From an uncultured Arcobacter sp. (GTDB taxonomy: Bacteria; Campylobacterota; Campylobacteria; Campylobacterales; Arcobacteraceae), in NCBI GenBank assembly GCA_913054415.1, contig CAJXII010000072.1, positions 1-7,979 on the forward strand: 7,979 nt of DNA, in the 5' to 3' direction. Position numbers and translations under genes: made by a program. Below are positions 1 through 6,046 of the stretch, one piece after another. The stretch's first letter is position 1, and each line of letters opens with the position of its first letter. The notes beneath the pieces were generated by a model that was given only the letters and a program-made list of their open reading frames with translations, searched no databases and was not told where the DNA came from.

Positions 1-47
1 GGTAAAGTTTCAATAACCTTTTTTGCTTCTATTATTGGTGCTGTCAT
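1..47 (-). CDS. possible 5' end of a gene running off the left edge (unassigned)
   Basis: On the minus strand an ATG at 47-45 opens a frame that stays open to the window edge and reads MTAPIIEAKKVIETL, followed by a probable Pro. This looks like an amphipathic helix. The pattern of an Ile/Leu-Glu-x-Leu-Pro ending about 15 residues in resembles the N-terminus of acetylglutamate kinase (ArgB), but that is a guess from very few residues. The start has only a weak AAAG upstream (60-57). It would lie about 120 bases downstream of lsrK on the same strand. A competing plus-strand frame is open from base 1 to a TGA at 142-144, so even the coding strand is uncertain. Confidence 0.3.
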   Translation of the reverse strand, partial: MTAPIIEAKKVIETL

Positions 48-166
48 TGAATTATTCTTTAGATTATACAATTCTTTTACTTTAAATTTATTCAATAAAG
101 TTGAATTTCCTTTATTTTTATATATTGATATTCAAATAAAATGAATTTCTAATAGATCTTATTTAA
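48..166. other. probable intergenic stretch downstream of lsrK
   Basis: This AT-rich stretch lies after the lsrK stop (TAG, bases 169-167). On the minus strand it holds a weak 5-bp inverted repeat (ATTCA...TGAAT) without a GC stem, so it is not a convincing intrinsic terminator. A TATAAT match at 68-63 on the minus strand would place a start point only about 9 bases before the possible ATG at 47. I see no RNA gene in it. Confidence 0.4.
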
Positions 167-1729
167 CTATAAACCAGGTGCTTTCCACATAGATGTAGTT
201 AGATTTTGATCTACAAGTTTTAGTTGTTGTTTATATATTTTTTTCCATTTTGTTTCTATTTTTTTATATTTAATATGATTTTTCATATTTGGTTTATATA
301 TATTTTCCCATTTTACAACTTTTTCTATTGCTTCATCTATATCTTTATATACTTTTGCACCAATTCCAGCAAATATTGCTCCACCCAATGATGTAGCTTC
401 TTTGATTTTTGGAACTTTTATTTGGCATCCTGTAACATCTGCTAAAATCTGACACCATAAAGCACCCTTACTAGCTCCACTTGCAAATACTATTGTTTTT
501 GGTTTAATATTTGTAAATTTAGATATTTTTTTAAGATTTATATTTGATACGATACAAGCATTCTCTTGTAAACTTCTAAAGATACTAGCTTTATTACATA
601 TATGAGGATCTATGTTTAGATTGATAAAACTAGGTGCACTATGATACCATTTACCATATTTCATACTATCGCTAAATATTGGCATAATACCATACGAACC
701 TAATGGAACTTTAGAAGCTTTTTGCTCCAACAGACTATAAACATCTATATTTTTTAATAATGCCTCTTTTATCTCATCTTGACAAAAAGCATCTCTAAAC
801 CATCTCATAACCAATCCACTAAAAAATGTAATACCTTCTGCTTGTGATAAGTTACTAATCGCATGTGGATTAACTCTAATATCCATATTTTTAGGTGGTT
901 TTATATCATTTGGTATATTTACTATTTGTTGCCAAAAGCTACCACCTAATATAGCTACATCACCTGCTTTTATCACACCTAAACCTGTAGCACCTAATTG
1001 CACATCACCACCACCTACTACAACTTTTGTTGTTGTTGCTAATCCTGTTTGATTTGAAGCTTCAATAGTTACATTGCCCAATACTTCAGAAGGCTCATAA
1101 GATGGTGGGAATATATTACTTTTGATACCAACTTTGGATGCCATTTTTGGTAACCAGTCTCTATCTTTTAAAGAGTATATCCCTGTTGTTCCTGCATTGC
1201 TAGGATCAGTTGCTATAACATCGCTTAATTTTGCCAATATCCAATCACTAATCATAGATATATATGCCACTTGTGAGTATATATTTTTTCTATATTTTTT
1301 TAACCACAAAAGTCTAGGTAAAGCTGCTAGGGCAAATGTTTGACCACTTTTTTGATAAAATTCATATTCTATATTTTTAAAATTATTTTTTAAATATCTC
1401 ACCTCTTGACTAGCTCTTGCATCTACATTTGCTACTGCCCAAATCTCTTGACCATTTTTATCATATAAAACGATACCTTCTCTCATACTACTTGCACTTA
1501 GAGCTACTATTTGATTAGGTGAAATTTTTGCTTTTTTGATAGATTTTTTAATACACTTAGTTACTAATTTCCAATTATTAACATAATCAAAATTCATACT
1601 ATTTAAAACATCTTTCTCTTGTAGATGTTCCCACTCCTCTTGCCATATTGATATCTGGTTACCTTTTGTATCAAATATAACTGCTCTTACACTTCCTGTT
1701 CCTGCATCTATTGTCATTAAATACTTCAT
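167..1729 (-). CDS. lsrK: autoinducer-2 kinase LsrK (FGGY carbohydrate kinase family)
   Basis: This 520-residue protein should phosphorylate the quorum-sensing signal AI-2 (DPD) with ATP in the cytoplasm, trapping it as phospho-AI-2. It aligns from memory with E. coli LsrK (about 530 aa) along its whole length. Shared blocks include DAGTGSVRAVIFD (residues 8-20), SMREGIVLYD (81-90), NVDARA (101-106), MISDW (159-163), DPSNAGTTG (175-183), VVVGGGDVQLG (236-246), MRWFRDAFC (308-316), NKASIFRSLQENA (379-391) and the near-identical C-terminus LTTSMWKAPGL. D242 in GGGD fits the FGGY catalytic aspartate, and ASGASKG (416-422) the C-terminal ATP-binding loop. The start is fixed by GGAGG seven bases upstream and by the ATGA overlap with ribD. 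Base composition matches the neighbours, so any transfer is old. No other lsr gene is visible. A different FGGY sugar substrate is possible but less likely given the LsrK-specific blocks. Confidence 0.93.
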   Translation of the reverse strand: MKYLMTIDAGTGSVRAVIFDTKGNQISIWQEEWEHLQEKDVLNSMNFDYVNNWKLVTKCIKKSIKKAKISPNQIVALSASSMREGIVLYDKNGQEIWAVANVDARASQEVRYLKNNFKNIEYEFYQKSGQTFALAALPRLLWLKKYRKNIYSQVAYISMISDWILAKLSDVIATDPSNAGTTGIYSLKDRDWLPKMASKVGIKSNIFPPSYEPSEVLGNVTIEASNQTGLATTTKVVVGGGDVQLGATGLGVIKAGDVAILGGSFWQQIVNIPNDIKPPKNMDIRVNPHAISNLSQAEGITFFSGLVMRWFRDAFCQDEIKEALLKNIDVYSLLEQKASKVPLGSYGIMPIFSDSMKYGKWYHSAPSFINLNIDPHICNKASIFRSLQENACIVSNINLKKISKFTNIKPKTIVFASGASKGALWCQILADVTGCQIKVPKIKEATSLGGAIFAGIGAKVYKDIDEAIEKVVKWENIYKPNMKNHIKYKKIETKWKKIYKQQLKLVDQNLTTSMWKAPGL

Positions 1730-2748
1730 ATTTTTTCCTCCATCTTCAAAAAGATAATCTCATCTGTTTCATTTAAAAAATAGGAATGGATCTGTTTTAA
1801 ACCAAACTTCTTTTCAATATCAATCTTTTTAGGCAAACTATCTTTATGTGACATAAAAACCATAATCATATCTATTTGATTTTTAATATTCTCAAATAAA
1901 TGGTAACCACCTTCTATCATAATAAAATTTGCTTCATTCATCATTTCCAAACTATTTGATATGGTTACTTTTCTATTTGTTATACCAAATAAAGGTATAG
2001 TTTTATCAAAGCTTTCAGGTGGATTTGATGAGTATATCAAAATATCTGGATTTTTATCTATATCTACAAATCTAGTATCTAAAGTGGGTCTATCCGTTCT
2101 TACAGTATTACCACCTATTACTAAAAGATCTATTTTTGTTCTAATATGATGAACTAAATCTAAACTATCTTGTGAAGTGATATATCCACCATCTATTGAT
2201 CCATCTTCTCTCATAGCAATTTTAAAAAACTTAAAATTCTTTTTTTGCCACAATCTAAATGGTGTCAATAACTCTTTGGCCTCTTCTTTGCATATACCTA
2301 TTTCAACATCAAGATTTGCTTTTTGTAATCTGATTAAACCACCTGTTGCTTCTTGATTAATATCAAGTGTAGCTATGATAGTTTTTTGAAATCTTAATTG
2401 TTCTAATAACATAGCACATGATGGGGTTTTGCCTATATGGTTACAAGGCTCTAAAGTAACATAAATCTGACAATCTTCAAAACAACCATTATGATTTTCT
2501 AATAAAAACTTATGAATATCACTTGATTTTGTCATATCTTTTAGTTTTGAATTGGGATGAAGTTTTAAAAAAGCACTTTTTATAGCATTTACCTCAGCAT
2601 GTGGATCTCCAGCTTTTTGATGTGCTTTTATAGATAAGATCTTACCATTTTGAACTACACAAGCTCCAACTGCTGGATTTGGATATGTTAAGAACTGATA
2701 CTGCCAAGCTTTTAAAATAGCTTTTTGCATATAGTAGCAAGATTGCAT
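1726..2748 (-). CDS. ribD: riboflavin biosynthesis protein RibD (bifunctional deaminase/reductase)
   Basis: RibD deaminates the pyrimidine product of GTP cyclohydrolase II and then reduces its ribosyl side chain with NADPH, the second and third steps of riboflavin synthesis, in the cytosol. The N-terminal cytidine-deaminase-like domain has TYPNPAVGACVV (21-32), HAEV (50-53, H50 zinc ligand, E52 catalytic) and TLEPCNHIGKTPSC (98-111, C102 and C111 zinc ligands). About 43 residues separate HAEV from the Cys motif, roughly 20 more than in E. coli, an insert I associate with Campylobacterota. The reductase domain shows FKIAMREDGSIDG (175-187), GGNTVRTDRPTLDTR (212-226) and IEGG (278-281). I chose the ATG at 2748 (340 aa) because AGGAG lies five bases upstream; an in-frame ATG at 2856 would add 36 residues that do not look like RibD and would run through the predicted promoter. 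Its TGA overlaps the lsrK ATG. Confidence 0.93.
   Translation of the reverse strand: MQSCYYMQKAILKAWQYQFLTYPNPAVGACVVQNGKILSIKAHQKAGDPHAEVNAIKSAFLKLHPNSKLKDMTKSSDIHKFLLENHNGCFEDCQIYVTLEPCNHIGKTPSCAMLLEQLRFQKTIIATLDINQEATGGLIRLQKANLDVEIGICKEEAKELLTPFRLWQKKNFKFFKIAMREDGSIDGGYITSQDSLDLVHHIRTKIDLLVIGGNTVRTDRPTLDTRFVDIDKNPDILIYSSNPPESFDKTIPLFGITNRKVTISNSLEMMNEANFIMIEGGYHLFENIKNQIDMIMVFMSHKDSLPKKIDIEKKFGLKQIHSYFLNETDEIIFLKMEEKI
1737..1741 (-). promoter_or_regulatory. strong Shine-Dalgarno of lsrK
   Basis: On the minus strand GGAGG stands seven bases before the lsrK ATG, inside the last codons of ribD. It is one of the strongest ribosome binding sites in the window and suggests lsrK is translated well on the ribD transcript as well as by coupling through the overlapping stop and start. 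Confidence 0.7.
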
Positions 2749-2753
2749 TTTAT

Positions 2754-2758
2754 CTCCT
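2754..2758 (-). promoter_or_regulatory. Shine-Dalgarno that fixes the ribD start
   Basis: AGGAG on the minus strand, five bases before the ATG at 2748-2746, selects this start over the in-frame upstream ATG at 2856, which has no comparable site. Confidence 0.7.
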
Positions 2759-2773
2759 ATGGTTATATAAAGA

Positions 2774-2809
2774 ACTACACTAAAGCTATGAAATTGTTCA
2801 TTGTGCAGT
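2774..2809 (-). promoter_or_regulatory. possible hairpin in the ribD leader RNA
   Basis: If ribD is transcribed from the -10 at 2833-2825, its leader of roughly 70 bases can fold ACTGCAC (2809-2803) with GTGTAGT (2780-2774). This gives seven pairs, one of them G-U. Inside the loop lies a second stem, ATGAA (2801-2797) with TTCAT (2792-2788), closing a four-base loop. The element is far too short to be an FMN riboswitch and shows none of its conserved core, so any role is speculative and a chance fold in AT-rich DNA is quite possible. Confidence 0.2.
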
Positions 2810-2824
2810 GGTCTCATAAAGTAT

Positions 2825-2833
2825 ATTATAACA
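2825..2833 (-). promoter_or_regulatory. putative extended -10 promoter for ribD-lsrK
   Basis: The minus strand reads TGTTATAAT, a consensus TGn-TATAAT extended -10 element, with transcription expected to begin near 2818. No -35 box is evident, which is usual for sigma-70 promoters in Campylobacterota. AT-rich sequence gives chance matches. Confidence 0.45.
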
Positions 2834-2840
2834 TAATATA

Positions 2841-2849
2841 TGATACAAT
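2841..2849 (+). promoter_or_regulatory. putative extended -10 promoter for the lipoprotein operon
   Basis: TGATACAAT is a TGn-TACAAT extended -10 element with transcription expected to begin near 2856, about 23 bases before the chosen lipoprotein start. It sits only seven bases from the oppositely directed ribD -10, so the two promoters overlap and could not easily be occupied at once. Confidence 0.45.
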
Positions 2850-2867
2850 TAAACAAATTAAATTTCT

Positions 2868-2872
2868 AAGGA
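2868..2872 (+). promoter_or_regulatory. Shine-Dalgarno that fixes the lipoprotein start
   Basis: AAGGA abuts the first in-frame ATG (2873), leaving no spacer, but stands six bases before the second ATG (2879). The second ATG is therefore the likely start. Confidence 0.6.
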
Positions 2873-2878
2873 ATGAAA

Positions 2879-3469
2879 ATGAAAAAAATAGTATTAAGAA
2901 CATTATCAACAGTAGCAGTAGCTTCACTACTACTAACAGGTTGTGGTAAACAAGCACCAAAAAAGCAAGAGCCAGATTTTAGATGTCGTCAAGATGGTGT
3001 TTTAGCTCCTAAATGGACTTGTAACCCTTATGTTGAAGGATCATTTGCAGCAGTTGGTATTGCTAAAATGAATGCAGGTAATGATAAATCTATGCAAAGA
3101 AGTGCTGCTATGGCAGATGGAAGAGATGCTTTAGCTTCACAAATTAGCACAAAAGTATCAAACCTATTCAAATCATACAAAGCAACTACTGGTTCAGGAA
3201 CAGCATCAACTTTTGATCAAGCTTCATCAAAAGTATCAAAACAATTAGCAAGTCAAACTTTAAATGGAAGTAGAGCTACAGATGTATGGACAAATCCAAA
3301 AACAAAAGAGTTATATATGCTAGTTACTGTGTCAAATAAACCTGTAAAACAAGCTATGGACAAAGCTATTAAAACATCATTTAAAAATGATCAAGCTATG
3401 TATCAAAAATTTTTAGCAGCTAAAGCTAATGGAGAACTAGATAAAGAGCTAGAAAAAGCTGGTAAATAA
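2879..3469 (+). CDS. LPP20-type lipoprotein
   Basis: This is a predicted lipid-anchored envelope protein of 196 residues. It begins MKKIVLRTLS, has a hydrophobic stretch (11-20) and a lipobox LTGC at 19-22, so C22 would be lipidated and the precursor cut by signal peptidase II. The mature part resembles the LPP20 lipoprotein domain seen in Helicobacter and relatives: a PKW-x2-NP motif (44-50), AAVGIAKMN, and an Ala-rich helix with ADGRDALASQIS. Its biochemical role is not established. C36 and C48 flank the start of the domain and could form a disulfide. The last 60 residues are Lys/Ala-rich and probably helical. Codons are richer in GCA/GCT/ACA than the neighbours' and there is little low-complexity AT sequence, which fits high expression. 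An in-frame ATG six bases upstream is possible but is worse placed relative to the ribosome site. It leads a close run with the next three genes. Confidence 0.85.
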   Translation: MKKIVLRTLSTVAVASLLLTGCGKQAPKKQEPDFRCRQDGVLAPKWTCNPYVEGSFAAVGIAKMNAGNDKSMQRSAAMADGRDALASQISTKVSNLFKSYKATTGSGTASTFDQASSKVSKQLASQTLNGSRATDVWTNPKTKELYMLVTVSNKPVKQAMDKAIKTSFKNDQAMYQKFLAAKANGELDKELEKAGK

Positions 3470-3482
3470 TTTAGTATAAAAT

Positions 3483-4010
3483 ATGAAAATAGCTATATTA
3501 TCAGATAGTCATCATAAAGATGATTTAACCTTAGAAGCTATTTCATATCTAAAAACCAAAGGGGCAAAATACCTTATTCATGCAGGAGATTTGATTATGG
3601 AAGAGAATTTAAAAATTCTTCAAAAATCAAATCTTCCATATATTGCTGTTTTTGGTAACAATGATTATAATCTTGTTCAATATCAAGATAGATACAATAT
3701 CAAAAAAGAACCTTACTATTTCAAAATAGAAAATTTTACATTTAAACTTATGCATATGCCCTATTATCTTAATAGTGACACTAATATAATCATATTTGGT
3801 CATACTCATAAATTTGAAACATACTATAAAAACAATACTCTTTTTATTAACCCTGGAGAGATATGTGCTAGAAATAAACCACTTACACAGTGTGTTTTAC
3901 TAACTATCACACAACAACAATATATAGTGGAATATTATTTTAAAAAACCATATACAAAAGATTGGCAAACAAAACAATTTTTATACAATAGGCAAACTAA
4001 TGAGCAATAA
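3483..4010 (+). CDS. YfcE/MJ0936-like metallophosphoesterase
   Basis: This 175-residue protein belongs to the calcineurin-like metallophosphoesterases of the small YfcE/MJ0936 group, which hydrolyse phosphodiesters with a two-metal centre; the natural substrate cannot be read from sequence. Metal-binding motifs appear in order: DSH (8-10), GD (35-36), GNND (58-61), H91 in MHMP and GHTH (106-109). They are followed by NPGE (123-126), where YfcE proteins more often have NPGS. The protein has no signal peptide or membrane segment and is likely cytosolic. It starts 13 bases after the lipoprotein stop but has no clear Shine-Dalgarno, so translation may depend on the upstream gene. Its last 11 bases overlap the bioB start, suggesting coupling. 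The C-terminal 25 residues, rich in K, Q and Y, extend beyond the catalytic fold. Confidence 0.87.
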   Translation: MKIAILSDSHHKDDLTLEAISYLKTKGAKYLIHAGDLIMEENLKILQKSNLPYIAVFGNNDYNLVQYQDRYNIKKEPYYFKIENFTFKLMHMPYYLNSDTNIIIFGHTHKFETYYKNNTLFINPGEICARNKPLTQCVLLTITQQQYIVEYYFKKPYTKDWQTKQFLYNRQTNEQ

Positions 4011-4845
4011 AATATATCTATGTGCAATCAATAATATACAAAGTGGAACTTGCAACGAAGATTGTAAATTTTGCACACAAAGTGTAAAACACAAAGCAAA
4101 TATCCAACGATATAGAAGCAAATCTATTGATGAGATTTTAAAAGAGGCACAATTAGCTTATCAACACAAAGCAATAGGATATTGTTTAGTAACAGCAGGA
4201 GCAGGACTTGATGATAAAAAAGTAGAATTTGTTTCACAAGTTGCTTATACTATAAAAAAAGCTATCCCTCAACTTAGTTTAATAGCATGTAATGGTATAG
4301 CTTCTATTGAACAATTAAAAGAACTTAAAAAAGCTGGTATTGAACACTATAATCATAATCTTGAAACATCAAAAGAGTTTTACCATAATATTTGCACCAC
4401 TCATAGTTGGGATGATAGATTTCAAACTTGTCTTAATATTAAATCAGTAGGATTAAATCTATGTAGTGGTGGTATATTTGGTATGGGCGAATCTATTGAT
4501 GATAGAAAATCATTGATAAACTCTTTGGTTGAACTAGATCCTATGAGTGTGCCAATTAATTTTTTTCATCCAAATAAAGCTTTGCCCTTACCTTATGAAA
4601 CTTTAGATATTGCAGTAGCATTTGATATTATCAAAAATCTAAGAAGTGCAATGCCAAAAACTATGCTTATGGTAGCAGGTGGTAGAGAGATAACATTTCA
4701 AAAACAACAATATGATATTTTTAAATATGGAGCCAATTCTATTGTTATTGGTGATTATCTTACTACATCAGGCAATCTTGCCTCTTTAGATATACAAAAT
4801 ATCCTAGATCGTGGATATACAATAGCAACTAATTGTAAAATATAG
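4000..4845 (+). CDS. bioB: biotin synthase BioB
   Basis: BioB is a radical SAM enzyme that inserts sulfur into dethiobiotin, the last step of biotin synthesis. The radical SAM cluster motif CNEDCKFC gives C18, C22 and C25. The second, sacrificial [2Fe-2S] cluster has its expected ligands: C62 (GYCLVTAG), C97 (IACNG), C155 (LCSGG) and R229 (GGRE). The YNHNLETS block (117-124) is also typical. At 281 aa it is shorter than E. coli BioB (346 aa), lacking N- and C-terminal extensions, as I recall for Campylobacterota; VPINFFHPNKALPL (184-197) replaces the E. coli form of that region. The start overlaps the phosphodiesterase gene by 11 bases and has a weak TAGG seven bases upstream. No other bio gene lies in the window, so the rest of the pathway must be elsewhere. 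Confidence 0.96.
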   Translation: MSNKIYLCAINNIQSGTCNEDCKFCTQSVKHKANIQRYRSKSIDEILKEAQLAYQHKAIGYCLVTAGAGLDDKKVEFVSQVAYTIKKAIPQLSLIACNGIASIEQLKELKKAGIEHYNHNLETSKEFYHNICTTHSWDDRFQTCLNIKSVGLNLCSGGIFGMGESIDDRKSLINSLVELDPMSVPINFFHPNKALPLPYETLDIAVAFDIIKNLRSAMPKTMLMVAGGREITFQKQQYDIFKYGANSIVIGDYLTTSGNLASLDIQNILDRGYTIATNCKI

Positions 4846-4853
4846 GATAGTTT

Positions 4854-5993
4854 ATGTTACACAATGAGATATTGCTAATAACAACATTATCAATTATAAT
4901 TTTTATATCTCCATTGTTGTCTAAAATGCTTAAATTACCCACTATTCCTATAGAAATTATTTTAGGATCTGTTGGTCTTTCTATAGGAGTTATCCACCCA
5001 AATCATATATTTGATCTAGTTGCTGAACTTGGATTTTTATATCTTATGTTTTTAGCAGGATTGGAAGTAGATCTTAGGGCATTGATGAAAATCTCAACAG
5101 AGATATTACAAAAAGCTTTTTTATATACTATAATTCTATATATTTTATCTACTATTGTTAGTGTCTATTATTTTGATTATGAAAAGATATTTATAGTTAC
5201 ACTTCCACTTATATCTATAGGTTTATTAGCCTCACTCAAAAAAGAGTATGGTGAGCAGGTATGGTTAAATATGGCTATCACTGTAGGACTTATTGGGGAG
5301 ATTATATCTATAGTTGTCCTAACAACAGTAAGTGCTGGACTAAAATTTGGTATTGGAGTTAAATTTTACCAAACTTTAGTATTACTTTTTACACTTTTTA
5401 TTGTTGTTATTATTATATATAGATTATTTCATAATCTTTTATGGTGGCATCCAGAACTTAAAACAAAACTGATGCCAAAAGTTGATACACAAGAGCAAGA
5501 TATTAGAATATCTATGGCAGTATTTTTCCTTATGATAGCTGCTATGTTGTATCTACATCTTGAAATAGCCTTGGGAACATTTATAGCTGGTGTATTTATA
5601 ACAACATTTTTTAAACACAACAAAGAGCTACCACATAAACTTGAACATTTTGGATTTGGATGGTTAGTGCCTATATTTTTTATATGGATAGGAACCAAAT
5701 TTGGACTAAGCTCACTATTTATAGATAATCTTGTATTTACTGCTTTAGTTATAGCAATCATAATGATAGTAATCAGAGTTATAGCATCAACACTATTTAT
5801 TGTAGATATTGGTTATCGTAACTCATTTTTATTAGCTATATCACATGCTCAACCACTCACATTATTAATCGCAGTTGTTACTTTAGCATATCAAGCACAT
5901 AGTATTACACAATTTTATTTTTATGCTTTTATATTAGCTTCTATACTTGAAGTGGTTATCAGTATGGTATTGGTTAAAATAGTTCATAAATAA
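4854..5993 (+). CDS. cation:proton antiporter, CPA2/KefB-like, transporter domain only
   Basis: This inner-membrane protein of 379 residues has about 12 hydrophobic segments and the layout of the Na+(K+)/H+ exchanger domain. Visible features include the GLEVDL motif after the third segment (69-74), ALGTFIAGVF (239-248), VPIFFIWIGTKF (272-283) and a late segment around SFLLAISHAQPL (324-335). It would exchange Na+ or K+ for protons, but ion and direction cannot be told. It ends after the membrane domain, with no RCK/TrkA-N regulatory domain such as KefB and KefC carry. In the segment where CPA transporters place the ion-binding Asp it has G148-E149 (VGLIGEIIS), so Glu may take that role. AGGA overlaps the bioB stop and lies six bases before the ATG, giving an 8-base gap and clear cotranscription with bioB. 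Confidence 0.88.
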   Translation: MLHNEILLITTLSIIIFISPLLSKMLKLPTIPIEIILGSVGLSIGVIHPNHIFDLVAELGFLYLMFLAGLEVDLRALMKISTEILQKAFLYTIILYILSTIVSVYYFDYEKIFIVTLPLISIGLLASLKKEYGEQVWLNMAITVGLIGEIISIVVLTTVSAGLKFGIGVKFYQTLVLLFTLFIVVIIIYRLFHNLLWWHPELKTKLMPKVDTQEQDIRISMAVFFLMIAAMLYLHLEIALGTFIAGVFITTFFKHNKELPHKLEHFGFGWLVPIFFIWIGTKFGLSSLFIDNLVFTALVIAIIMIVIRVIASTLFIVDIGYRNSFLLAISHAQPLTLLIAVVTLAYQAHSITQFYFYAFILASILEVVISMVLVKIVHK

Positions 5994-5998
5994 TATTA

Positions 5999-6007
5999 TG
6001 CTATAAT
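5999..6007 (+). promoter_or_regulatory. putative extended -10 promoter for glmM-lspA
   Basis: TGCTATAAT is a perfect TGn-TATAAT extended -10 element in the 53-base gap between the antiporter and glmM, with transcription expected near 6014 and a leader of about 33 bases. No -35 box is apparent. AAAGG at 6032-6036 serves as the ribosome binding site, ten bases before the ATG, which is slightly long. Confidence 0.6.
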
Positions 6008-6046
6008 TAAAAATGATTAAATCAAACACACAAAGGTAATAATAAT

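Noticed and set aside
48..129. The minus-strand frame upstream of ATG 47 reads FKVKEL-YNLKN-NSMTAP, recalling the start of old yellow enzymes, and GNSTLL, recalling a P-loop.
   Set aside because: There is no ATG in this part, the only TTG is 12 bases from AAAGGA, and the residues after it do not continue the old yellow enzyme pattern. It is probably chance.
1..144. Plus-strand frame open from base 1 to TGA 142-144, hydrophobic, possibly a membrane-protein tail.
   Set aside because: Phe/Leu/Ile-rich reading is common on either strand of such AT-rich DNA, no conserved motif is visible, and a minus-strand frame competes. Kept as a finding but not called as a gene.
1122..1343. Plus-strand frame inside lsrK (and similar ones at 1961-2149 and 2725-2949).
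   Set aside because: These are antisense or alternate-frame shadows of lsrK, ribD and the lipoprotein region with no family features.
2749..2818. FMN riboswitch upstream of ribD.
   Set aside because: The leader is only about 70 bases and shows none of the conserved RFN-element core; a multi-helix FMN aptamer would not fit.
2749..2856. A 36-residue N-terminal extension of RibD from an ATG at 2856.
   Set aside because: The extension has no RibD-like sequence, no ribosome site and runs through the predicted promoter, while AGGAG is well placed for the ATG at 2748.
5429..5761. Minus-strand frame of 110 codons inside the antiporter gene (also 3627-3809 and 6349-6618 inside other genes).
   Set aside because: They lie wholly opposite well-supported genes and show no recognisable protein features or ribosome sites.
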